Program-made: the position numbers and the translations under genes
Notes under the pieces: model-generated
The model's input: only the letters and a program-made list of their open reading frames with translations
The model's database searches: none
What the model was told of the DNA's origin: nothing
IMG/VR virus record: IMGVR_UViG_3300022539_000517
Span: 1 to 39,373 of that record
DNA length: 39,373 bases
Reading direction: 5' to 3' (one strand)
From: a virus
Part shown: positions 1 to 7,009 of the stretch, piece after piece
Layout of the letters: each line of letters opens with the position of its first letter
How positions within the stretch are numbered: the first letter of the stretch is position 1

Positions 1-1
1 A

Positions 2-631
2 AAAGATACATTCGCAGAGATGTTGGCAAAGGAACTGCAAAAACAAACTGGTAAGGCATATGTGAAGATGGCCTATGCTCATGAATTAAAAAACAGAGTT
101 CAGAAAGACTTTGATTTATCTTATGAACAACTTTGGGGTAATGAGAAGGAGTCGTATGATAAAAGATACCCTAAAGAAAGATCGGCTCCGCCTTATTGTT
201 TGGGTAATAGAAATGATGGTAAGGGGTTGGAAGTACTTGAAGAAAGAAAATATTGGACATCAAGAGAAGTTATGCAGGCGTATGGCCAGTTTTTTAGGAC
301 TATAGATTATGATTTTTGGGTTGAGGAATTATTTAATACCATTGAAGAAAAAGAATATAAAAATGTAATTATTACTGATTTAAGGCACGTCAACGAGGTC
401 GATGCTGTCGTTGATAGAGGTGGGTGTCACATCCGTGTCGAGCGGAAAGATAAAGATAAAGTACACAACGAACAGCATATTTCTGAGACTGCTTTAAACG
501 GTGGCCATAAAGTCGATTTTATTGTGAGGAATTATGGAACATTAGAAGATTTAAAAAGCACCGCTAAGACGGTTGTTATGTTTTTATTGGATAGTGAAAA
601 AGCATTTAATAAATTTAAAAAGGAGAATTAA
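2..631 (+). CDS. Deoxynucleoside monophosphate kinase (5' partial)
   Basis: This is the 3' part of a phage dNMP kinase, which phosphorylates dNMPs to dNDPs for phage DNA synthesis (T4 gp1-like family). The frame is open from the window edge and begins K-D-T-F-A-E, the end of a Walker A loop of the GKDT type. The first ATG at 20 is therefore internal and the true start lies upstream. The segment ITDLRHVNEVDAV followed by GGCHIRVER is the family's conserved core, a strand with Asp-Leu-Arg, then Asn-Glu, then a strand ending in Arg. 209 residues are visible. The next gene follows after 2 bases. The family call is firm; the exact substrate range cannot be read. Confidence 0.8.
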   Translation, partial: KDTFAEMLAKELQKQTGKAYVKMAYAHELKNRVQKDFDLSYEQLWGNEKESYDKRYPKERSAPPYCLGNRNDGKGLEVLEERKYWTSREVMQAYGQFFRTIDYDFWVEELFNTIEEKEYKNVIITDLRHVNEVDAVVDRGGCHIRVERKDKDKVHNEQHISETALNGGHKVDFIVRNYGTLEDLKSTAKTVVMFLLDSEKAFNKFKKEN

Positions 632-633
632 TC

Positions 634-909
634 ATGGCAGCAAAGAATAAAGGATTAACGATCAATGTTGATAAAGACGAAATAATGTATACGAATATAT
701 CTAAATCTAAAGATGGATATAATTCAGCACGCGTTGTTGTAAAACGTGGAGAGAAAGAATATATGACTATTAGTTATGAGTGGGAGGGCGATGGAGTACC
801 CGCTTTTGCTATGGATCTCATGGGTTTTATGCAGGCAAACGAAATTGAGCCTAACACAGTTGTTATGGAAGAAGAATATGCAGAATATAAAGGACGAGAG
901 GAGTTATAA
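634..909 (+). CDS. Hypothetical protein, 91 aa
   Basis: Small acidic protein of unrecognised family. It follows the kinase gene by 2 bases and has an AAGGAG ribosome site about 9 bases before its ATG, so it is probably co-translated with its neighbour. The N-terminal half alternates charged and hydrophobic residues like a small beta sheet; the C-terminal third is Glu-rich (VVMEEEYAEY). There is no signal peptide, membrane segment or cysteine pair. Tight packing in a run of small genes ahead of the terminase is the only context. Confidence 0.65.
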   Translation: MAAKNKGLTINVDKDEIMYTNISKSKDGYNSARVVVKRGEKEYMTISYEWEGDGVPAFAMDLMGFMQANEIEPNTVVMEEEYAEYKGREEL

Positions 910-934
910 TATACCACGATAAGGAGGAATATAA

Positions 935-1165
935 ATGCCTATTAGTATGGATGAATATAGAGAGCCTAAATGGATCAGACATAGAAAAAGATATACTATC
1001 GCTGGCCAGACAGATGCTAAATCTAGATTTATGAAATTCGAACAACATCCTCGTAGTTATAGAGAAGGTGTATATCCACAGGCAGGGTACAACCCAAATC
1101 ACCAAACTATTCGTGTAGAAAAAATAAACTTGGAAAGAGATGATTATACAATTAAACCGTATTAA
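935..1165 (+). CDS. Hypothetical basic protein, 76 aa
   Basis: Unrecognised small protein with an AAGGAGG site 7-8 bases before the ATG. It is rich in Arg, Lys, His and Tyr, with no membrane segment and no cysteines. The 25 bases after the previous stop hold only the ribosome site. The basic composition would suit nucleic-acid binding, but no motif supports that beyond charge. Confidence 0.6.
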   Translation: MPISMDEYREPKWIRHRKRYTIAGQTDAKSRFMKFEQHPRSYREGVYPQAGYNPNHQTIRVEKINLERDDYTIKPY

Positions 1166-1183
1166 AGGAAAGGAATGAATAAA

Positions 1184-1423
1184 ATGGAAAGAGAAAATGT
1201 ATATAAACTTATCGACAATGAAAGAGAATACCAAGACGAAAAGTGGCCAAATCAACGTTCAGTAGCTGAAGAGTTGTTGATAATGCAAAAGTTTCTTGAT
1301 AAATCAAGAACTTCATATACGAGTGTTCTTGGCCAAAGTGTGGCGTTAGATCAAATAAGGAAAGTTGTAGCTATTGGAGTTCGTTGCCTGGAAAATCATA
1401 GTAATGGTATTGTAAGGAGGTAA
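1184..1423 (+). CDS. Conserved phage protein with ERExYQDxKWP motif, 79 aa
   Basis: The N-terminus carries NEREYQDEKWP. The C-terminal half carries LDQIRKVVAIGVRCLENH, a combination I associate with small uncharacterised phage proteins, some annotated next to MazG-like nucleotide hydrolases. No catalytic Glu cluster of a true MazG is visible. Two in-frame ATGs exist, at 1175 and 1184. The GGAAAGG ribosome site ends at 1173, which leaves about 10 bases before 1184 but only 1 before 1175, so 1184 is preferred. Its stop overlaps the ribosome site of the next gene. Confidence 0.6.
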   Translation: MERENVYKLIDNEREYQDEKWPNQRSVAEELLIMQKFLDKSRTSYTSVLGQSVALDQIRKVVAIGVRCLENHSNGIVRR

Positions 1424-1429
1424 TAAATT

Positions 1430-1948
1430 ATGGTAGTTATTAATTTATTTGGAGGTCCAGGTTCAGGAAAATCAACTACTGCAGCAGGATTATTTTTTAA
1501 AATGAAAACCGACAACCGCGTAAAAAGCGTAGAGTTGGTTACTGAGTTTGCAAAAGATATGGTTTATGCTGGCCGTACTGAAGAGTTGAGAGATAACCAA
1601 TTATATATAACAGCTAAACAATATGGCAGGATGCAAAGGCTTGTTGGTAAAGTTGATTATATTATAACTGATTCCCCATTAGTACAAAGTATTATGTACA
1701 CACCAGAAGATTATTTTCATTCTTTTAAACAGTTAGTACTTGAAGTGTATAACTCTTTTGATAATTTTAATGTGTTCATCAATAGAGTCAAGGAATATAA
1801 GATATACGGAAGAGGTCAAACTGAAGAGGAGTCAGATTTGATAAGTAAGAATATTTTGGACCTCTTAGATGAGAATAACCTTAGTTATGTAAGAGTTGAC
1901 GGTGATATCAAGGCGCCTGATGCTATTGAGAAATTGTTGTTAATATAA
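1430..1948 (+). CDS. P-loop ATPase / nucleotide kinase-like protein
   Basis: A 172-residue AAA_28/NadR-type P-loop protein. Walker A is GGPGSGKST at residues 8-16. ITDSPL around residue 81 gives the Walker B-like Asp. The segment RVKEYKIYGRGQTEEES (residues 119-135) looks like the arginine-bearing lid of small-molecule kinases. Such phage proteins probably phosphorylate a nucleoside or related small molecule; the substrate cannot be read. Start: ATG with AAGGAGGT 7-8 bases upstream, formed partly by the previous gene's final codons. It sits with the dNMP kinase and the HD hydrolase, which suggests a nucleotide-metabolism cluster. Confidence 0.75.
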   Translation: MVVINLFGGPGSGKSTTAAGLFFKMKTDNRVKSVELVTEFAKDMVYAGRTEELRDNQLYITAKQYGRMQRLVGKVDYIITDSPLVQSIMYTPEDYFHSFKQLVLEVYNSFDNFNVFINRVKEYKIYGRGQTEEESDLISKNILDLLDENNLSYVRVDGDIKAPDAIEKLLLI

Positions 1949-1964
1949 GGAAAGGAAAATTATT

Positions 1965-2525
1965 ATGGTAACGATTGAAGAAAAGAGTAGGACGTTTGAA
2001 GAAGAGTTAAAGTTGATATTTGATGACGAAATAAAAGAATTTACTAGGCTTTGTGTAATAGCTGCACCTAATTATTTTTTTACAGATTGTCCGGCGTCAT
2101 CAACTGGGAAGTATCACCCTATTAGTGAATTAGGTCCTGATGGTACAGTACTGCATACTAAAAAAGTTTTCACCACAGCATATGAGTTATGTAGAGGGGT
2201 TGATTGTGAAAATAACAGGGATGAGATATTGAGTGCCAGTATAATACATGATTTGAGAAAACAAGGATTAACAAAGAGTGGTCATACTGTAAAAAATCAT
2301 CCGGATTTAGCAGCGAAACTAGTTGATGAAGTGCAAAGAGATACTATGTTATTAAGTAATGAATCTCATAAACTTATTCGTAATATGGTAGGGTATCACT
2401 ACGGTCCTTGGAGTTCTGGTAAGTGGAAAAAAGACTTATCTAAATATACGCCAGAAGAATTGTGTTTATATTTATCGGATTATATAGCTAGTAAAAGATG
2501 TATAGAAGTTAATTATAAAAGGTAG
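1965..2525 (+). CDS. HD-domain metal-dependent phosphohydrolase
   Basis: A 186-residue protein with the HD superfamily metal-ligand pattern: H64, H95-D96 (in SIIHDLRKQG) and D172 (in YLSDYIAS). An NHPDLAAKLV segment at residues 111-120 is typical of the small HD hydrolases that act on nucleotides or cyclic nucleotides. It probably cleaves a phosphate ester of a nucleotide. The GGAAAGG site lies a few bases before the ATG. Position between a P-loop kinase and the terminase genes fits nucleotide-pool remodelling or defence evasion, but the substrate is not readable. Confidence 0.75.
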   Translation: MVTIEEKSRTFEEELKLIFDDEIKEFTRLCVIAAPNYFFTDCPASSTGKYHPISELGPDGTVLHTKKVFTTAYELCRGVDCENNRDEILSASIIHDLRKQGLTKSGHTVKNHPDLAAKLVDEVQRDTMLLSNESHKLIRNMVGYHYGPWSSGKWKKDLSKYTPEELCLYLSDYIASKRCIEVNYKR

Positions 2526-2538
2526 GGAGAGAAATATA

Positions 2539-2841
2539 ATGTCAATAAATGTTGATTTGAAGAACGTTGATTTAGGGACAGGAGAGCTTTCGCCCGGCGC
2601 CACAAAAAGAAGATGGGAGCCTGAAGGTGGTGTAAATAAACACAATGAAAAAATACACAGAGAAAGTAAATACGCAGATGCTCATAAAAATTTACCTTTT
2701 AAATTTTCAAAACCACCTAAATCGAAAAGACAGATGACAGTAGAGTGTGTTGAATGTGGATATGTGTTATCTGTATCTGTTAATACAGTTGGTATGATAT
2801 GTAACGAATGTAAGGCTTATGTTAATGTCAAGGAGGTGTAG
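2539..2841 (+). CDS. Zinc-ribbon protein, 100 aa
   Basis: Small soluble protein with two CxxC knuckles near the C-terminus (C70/C73 in CVEC and C88/C91 in CNEC). The 14 residues between them match a zinc ribbon. The N-terminal 65 residues are polar, basic and probably disordered (KRRWEPEGG, KPPKSKRQ). Zinc ribbons of this size in phages often bind nucleic acid or mediate protein contacts; no specific role can be assigned. GGGAGAG is the ribosome site. Confidence 0.65.
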   Translation: MSINVDLKNVDLGTGELSPGATKRRWEPEGGVNKHNEKIHRESKYADAHKNLPFKFSKPPKSKRQMTVECVECGYVLSVSVNTVGMICNECKAYVNVKEV

Positions 2842-2846
2842 ATTGA

Positions 2847-3293
2847 GTGGATATAGAGAATAATGGAGATGGAAAGAAAAGACAAAGAGGAAGGCCACGT
2901 GGTTTTAAATTAAGTGAAGAAAGCAAACAAGCTATAAGTAGGTCCAAGGAAGGGCAAAGCCATACACAGGAAACAAGAGACAAAATTTCTAGATCGCTAA
3001 TAATATACTTTAAAAAACTATATCCTCTTTCGGAAGAATTAGAAAATAAATATTGTAGAGCAGATGACGATGTAACTTGTGATTGGATTCAAAACGTAAG
3101 GACAGAGTTGGATGATCTGGACGATGTACTAACTGACAGAATTATAAGGAATAAAAGCCGAATAGAATTGTGTTGTGGCAACCATATCGAGTACTTTAGC
3201 CACAATGTGACCCCAGAAATGCTTGTATTATTTAAAGAATTTTGTGAAATAAATAATCTTGACCCCGAGAAGTTTTTCGACGAATTAGGATAA
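2847..3293 (+). CDS. AT-hook / NUMOD3-like DNA-binding protein
   Basis: A 148-residue protein starting at GTG 2847. The TTG at 2843 stops after six codons, and AAGGAGGT lies about 10 bases upstream of the GTG. Residues 14-19 are RGRPRG, an AT-hook core. Residues 21-52 have the spacing of the NUMOD3 motif of homing endonucleases (LSEESKQAISRS then ETRDKISRSL). There is no GIY-YIG or HNH nuclease core, so this is not a complete homing enzyme. The acidic C-terminal half is unrecognised. Lying just before the terminase genes, it may be a DNA-binding partner of packaging or an accessory small-terminase-like protein. Confidence 0.6.
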   Translation: MDIENNGDGKKRQRGRPRGFKLSEESKQAISRSKEGQSHTQETRDKISRSLIIYFKKLYPLSEELENKYCRADDDVTCDWIQNVRTELDDLDDVLTDRIIRNKSRIELCCGNHIEYFSHNVTPEMLVLFKEFCEINNLDPEKFFDELG

Positions 3294-3309
3294 ATTGGAG
3301 GTATTACAT

Positions 3310-3849
3310 TTGAAAAGCACTAAGAAAATGGGCCGTCCTAAAAACCCTCCCAAAATAAAAGAAATACTAAAAGAAGTAATCCCAATAGATGATATATTTG
3401 ACGCGGAAGAAAAGAAAATATATGAATCTCTCATAGATATATATCTAAGAGATTTTGAGAAAGAAGAACTTACTTCCAGCGATATGGATGATGTGATAGG
3501 TCTGGCAACAAATAGAGTTTTAGAAATAAGGTTGCTTAAAGCTAGTAAAGGTAGTGCAGACAAACAAATAGACACATCTACTGCAATAGAAAAGCTAAGA
3601 AAACAAAGCGAAAAAATGAAAGATAACTTATCAAGTAGAAGAAAAGACAGAATAGATCCACATGAACATAGAGGATTTTCTATAGTAGATCTTGCTGTTG
3701 CTTTTGAACGAGAGAAAAAAGACAAACTTGATAAAAGAGTCAAACAAAATAAACAAGAAGAAAAAGAGACTCTTGAAAAATATCAAAAATTTGAAGGTAA
3801 TAAATATGATTTAGATATTAAAATGACAGATGATAATGAGGTTGAATAA
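3310..3849 (+). CDS. terS: Probable terminase small subunit
   Basis: A 179-residue, highly charged helical protein directly upstream of, and overlapping by one base (TAATG), the large terminase. That is the usual place of the small subunit, which recognises phage DNA for packaging. The start is TTG 3310, because GGAGGT at 3297-3302 lies 7 bases upstream. An in-frame TTG at 3295 would sit on that ribosome site and is rejected. Residues 8-13 are GRPKNP, a minimal AT-hook. RRKDRIDPHEHRGFS and the Lys/Glu-rich coiled-coil tail are the other landmarks. The function rests on position and character, not on a recognised domain. Confidence 0.6.
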   Translation: MKSTKKMGRPKNPPKIKEILKEVIPIDDIFDAEEKKIYESLIDIYLRDFEKEELTSSDMDDVIGLATNRVLEIRLLKASKGSADKQIDTSTAIEKLRKQSEKMKDNLSSRRKDRIDPHEHRGFSIVDLAVAFEREKKDKLDKRVKQNKQEEKETLEKYQKFEGNKYDLDIKMTDDNEVE

Positions 3850-5594
3850 TGATTAATGTTGGTAGTGCCAGAAAAACAAATCTTATAATAGAACAGGGAA
3901 TTGAACTCGTAAGTTATTATAGACAAAATCCTTGTATAGCTGCTTATGATTTGTGTAATGTTGACTTAGCTCCTATTCAACGTATTATTTTTGAGGATAT
4001 GTGGTTTAAAAATTATGTTATTGCTGTCGTTTCGAGAGGCGGAGGAAAAACTTTTCTACAAGGATTGCTTGCTGTTTTGAGCTCTTTATTATATCCAGGC
4101 TATAGAACTGGATTAATAGGTCCCTCCTTTAGACAAAGTAAATATATGTTTTCTGAAGTGGAGAAACTATATGCTAAGTCTTCCATTGTTAGAGAAGCAT
4201 GTGAAAAAAAACCTATAAGTGCTACAGATCGAAGTTATTTAAGATTTAAGGCTGTGGGAGGTAGTGTTGGGTCTTATATAGAGGCGCTGCCATTAGGTGT
4301 AGATGGTGCTAAAATCCGTGGATCACGTTTTTATTTGATATGTGTTGATGAGCTAGCCCAAGTACCTGATAAAATATTGGACTTAGTTATTAGACCATTT
4401 GCTGCTGTTGCTCTGGAACCAATGGCAAATGTAAGAAGATTGGAACAGCAAAAAAAGCTTATAGAACAAGGGATAGCCACTGAAGATGATTTTGAAGAAG
4501 ACACTGTAAATAAAATGATAATGACATCATCTGGATTTTTTAAGTTTAATCATATGTGGAGACGTATGAAAGATCATTGGGTAATGATGGATAAATATGG
4601 TGAGGAATCTAAACACGTTGTTCACCAAGTTCCGTATCAACTTTTGCCTGAAGGATTTTTGGTGCAGGATAGTATAATTGAAGCAAAGCGAACTATGTCT
4701 AGTTATGAATTCAGGATGGAATATGAAGCGATGATGATCTCTGATTCTGAGGGATTTTTTAAAGCTTCCTTATTAGAGGAGTGTACTATTGATAGCGGGT
4801 TTAACCTAGAATTGAGAGGTGATCCGACAGGTAAGTATATTATAGGGGTAGACCCAAATCAGGGAGGAAGTGCAAGTTGCGGTGTTGTTGTTATTAAAAT
4901 AGGCGAGATTAATAAAATAGTAAATGTTTTAGAATTAAAAAATAAAACAACACAAGGACTTACTACCACGATTCAAAAGATATACAGTAATTATAATGTA
5001 ATAAGAATTTTCATGGATAAAGGCGGCGGTGGAAAAGCAATAATGGATTTATTAGATGATGGATACGATGGTCATGAGCCAATAATTGATAGGACTGATA
5101 AAGATAAAGCCCACCGGCAAGGCTTGCATATATTGGAAATGGTTAATTTTAATCCTGCATGGATAGCAGATGCCAATTTTACAACATTATCTTTATTGGA
5201 AGAGAAAAGGTTAAGATTTCCAGAACCACCTTTCTCTATTTCAGATGATAGATATAGTATAACCTACGATGTTTTTGGTACATTAAAATCGCAGATGTTA
5301 AATATAATAGTTACACAAACTGGAAGCGGTCTTCTACATTTTGATACACCAAAAAAAGGACAAAATAAAGATTTATACTCAGCATTGATACTTGCAGCTT
5401 ATGGTGTGAGGACAGTTGAAAAGGAGTTAGAGGAAGACGGTAAGCCTGTTTTACATAATATAGATGGGATGGTTAGACAACACATGTCTAATAGTTCATG
5501 GACTCCTTTAAATGCTACAAATAAAAATACCCCTCCAATTGTTAAAACAAATCCAAATATGCATCCAGCAGCTATTTTGAAGAAAAAAAATTAA
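3849..5594 (+). CDS. terL: Terminase large subunit (packaging ATPase-nuclease)
   Basis: 581 residues, normal length for TerL, the motor that pumps DNA through the portal and cuts it. The ATPase has a deviant Walker A, SRGGGKT (residues 62-68), and Walker B FYLICVDE (161-168), whose final Glu is the likely catalytic carboxylate. The RNase H-fold nuclease follows: D335 in IGVDPNQGG, D390 in FMDKGGGGK and D508 in KDLYSALILAA provide the metal-binding acids. Translation is coupled to the preceding gene by a one-base overlap, with GAGGT a few bases upstream. No frameshift or intein is seen. Confidence 0.95.
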   Translation: MINVGSARKTNLIIEQGIELVSYYRQNPCIAAYDLCNVDLAPIQRIIFEDMWFKNYVIAVVSRGGGKTFLQGLLAVLSSLLYPGYRTGLIGPSFRQSKYMFSEVEKLYAKSSIVREACEKKPISATDRSYLRFKAVGGSVGSYIEALPLGVDGAKIRGSRFYLICVDELAQVPDKILDLVIRPFAAVALEPMANVRRLEQQKKLIEQGIATEDDFEEDTVNKMIMTSSGFFKFNHMWRRMKDHWVMMDKYGEESKHVVHQVPYQLLPEGFLVQDSIIEAKRTMSSYEFRMEYEAMMISDSEGFFKASLLEECTIDSGFNLELRGDPTGKYIIGVDPNQGGSASCGVVVIKIGEINKIVNVLELKNKTTQGLTTTIQKIYSNYNVIRIFMDKGGGGKAIMDLLDDGYDGHEPIIDRTDKDKAHRQGLHILEMVNFNPAWIADANFTTLSLLEEKRLRFPEPPFSISDDRYSITYDVFGTLKSQMLNIIVTQTGSGLLHFDTPKKGQNKDLYSALILAAYGVRTVEKELEEDGKPVLHNIDGMVRQHMSNSSWTPLNATNKNTPPIVKTNPNMHPAAILKKKN

Positions 5595-5619
5595 GTAATA
5601 ATAATAATAATGTAACCTC

Positions 5620-5628
5620 TGTTATAAT
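5620..5628 (+). promoter_or_regulatory. Extended -10 promoter candidate
   Basis: TGTTATAAT is a perfect TGn-TATAAT extended -10 element. It lies in the 60-base gap after terL, about 27 bases before the GTG of the next gene. No good -35 is present; the expected place holds a TAA/ATA trinucleotide run (about 5596-5610). It would drive the two membrane-protein genes and the portal if host-type sigma-70 polymerase is used. Sequence match only. Confidence 0.5.
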
Positions 5629-5654
5629 AGAAGTGTTTTCTTTAGGAGGTAGAT

Positions 5655-5966
5655 GTGACTGAAAAAAATGAAAAAATTACGTGGTTCGGGAAATCATTTT
5701 GGGATCTTTGGTTAATGAAAATTTTCCGTAATTTTGCTTCGGTGAAGTATCAGTGGTTATTTTTGTTATATGTGCCAGTAATATGGGGAATGTTTAATAT
5801 AAACGAAGTAACTAAACTACCCTGGATTTCTGCAACAGTTGGTCTTGGATTTTTAGGAGGAGGATTTATTACTCTTGCTACGTCACGTATGATTGTGAAA
5901 TCCAAACTCACCGAAAATGGTAATAATAACGGTAATAATAATGGTAATTTAGATACGGATAGATAA
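5655..5966 (+). CDS. Small membrane protein, two TM segments (holin-like)
   Basis: 103 residues. Two hydrophobic segments are clear, about residues 32-49 (WLFLLYVPVIWGMF core) and 58-80 (a Gly-rich stretch containing GLGFLGGGFITLA). An Asn/Gly-rich, highly polar tail follows, encoded by a short AAT/GGT repeat. Start is GTG 5655, because the ATG at 5653 is followed immediately by a stop; AGGAGGT is 4-5 bases upstream. Size, two TMs and a charged tail fit a holin, which would make the lysis pore, but many unrelated phage membrane proteins look like this. It is paired with another membrane protein just downstream. Confidence 0.6.
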   Translation: MTEKNEKITWFGKSFWDLWLMKIFRNFASVKYQWLFLLYVPVIWGMFNINEVTKLPWISATVGLGFLGGGFITLATSRMIVKSKLTENGNNNGNNNGNLDTDR

Positions 5967-5975
5967 GGAGTTATT

Positions 5976-6920
5976 ATGAAATTTTGGGAAAAACATAACT
6001 TATTTGACATAGCCAAAACAGCGTTTTTAGTTGTGTGTGCTATATTTATATTTACTAAAGCGAGTGCTTTTTTAGATAGAATGGGCACTGGTAATCTTAC
6101 GGAGACACAATACACACGAATTGCTGAGAACATCATGAAGGCGCAAGTTGTAGAAAACGATAAAGCTTTTAAGTTAATGATGAAGGAGTTCAAAACTGAT
6201 AAAAGCGAGCTTTTAAAAAACACTAACAAGAAAATAAATGAGCTTGGTAAAATTGTCGGCCGGCTAGACTCTTCGATTGCCGAAATGAAGAAAGAAGATT
6301 TAATTGTTATAGAATCTCCAGAGGACCCAAAAAAGAAAGTGGTGATTATACCACTAGATAGGGAATCTGCTGATGGAGAAAAAATCCCAACTGGAAATAT
6401 GTATTATAATCCAAATATGGACAAAGTGGAAGACCGTTTTACGCATTATGCTATGCCTTTAGAATTTCATGTTGGTATTCTTATGACAGAGAAAGAAGAC
6501 GGTTCTTATGATAGAATGGTCGAATTGAATGTGGAAAGTCCTTATATAAAAAAATATAAGGGAAAGAAATTCAAGATGAAAGTCAAAGATTTCAAATGGG
6601 CTAAGCGTAAGATAACCGATAAAAAATTTCGCTTTCACACGCGGTTGGGTTTCGGCGCTAACTTTACCACAGATGATTTTACACCAGCAATAGATGTAAG
6701 TTTTTTCTCATATGGCAGAACAAAAGTAGATATGGTCTGGAGATTCCTTACATTTTCTTTGTCCGGTGATAAAGATGTAGTTTCCATTGGAGTAACGCCG
6801 GTTTCATATAATTTGGGGAAAGTAGTTCCTTTAATTGAAAATATGTTTATTGGTCCGTCTGTAAATATTGATGATACTGGAGAAACAAAATATGGAATAG
6901 GAATTTCTATCCCATTTTAA
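5976..6920 (+). CDS. Membrane-anchored coiled-coil protein with beta-rich C-terminus
   Basis: 314 residues, not recognised. Residues about 12-32 form one hydrophobic segment (AKTAFLVVCAIFIF). A helical, Lys/Glu-rich stretch follows (about 40-105), then a mixed region. The last ~95 residues look like successive amphipathic strands rich in Gly, Phe and Thr (GFGANFTTDDF, DVSFFSYGR, GIGISIPF). The chain ends in Phe, as outer-membrane barrel proteins do. The order membrane anchor, rod, beta domain could span an envelope, but could equally be a structural protein. AAGGAG precedes the ATG. Its position between terL and portal is unusual. Confidence 0.6.
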   Translation: MKFWEKHNLFDIAKTAFLVVCAIFIFTKASAFLDRMGTGNLTETQYTRIAENIMKAQVVENDKAFKLMMKEFKTDKSELLKNTNKKINELGKIVGRLDSSIAEMKKEDLIVIESPEDPKKKVVIIPLDRESADGEKIPTGNMYYNPNMDKVEDRFTHYAMPLEFHVGILMTEKEDGSYDRMVELNVESPYIKKYKGKKFKMKVKDFKWAKRKITDKKFRFHTRLGFGANFTTDDFTPAIDVSFFSYGRTKVDMVWRFLTFSLSGDKDVVSIGVTPVSYNLGKVVPLIENMFIGPSVNIDDTGETKYGIGISIPF

Positions 6921-6935
6921 AGGAGATTAATAATC

Positions 6936-6974
6936 ATGGCTAGATGGTTATTTAGAAGATTATACAAAATATAG
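6936..6974 (+). CDS. Possible 12-residue cationic peptide ORF
   Basis: In the 89-base gap before the portal gene, an AAAGGAG ribosome site is followed about 10 bases later by an ATG and a 12-codon frame, MARWLFRRLYKI, ending in TAG. The peptide is strongly basic and amphipathic. It may be a leader peptide, a small membrane-active peptide, or chance. Evidence is only the ribosome site and composition. Confidence 0.3.
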   Translation: MARWLFRRLYKI

Positions 6975-7009
6975 AGCCAAAGGTACAATTTTAATATAAG
7001 GAGAATTAT

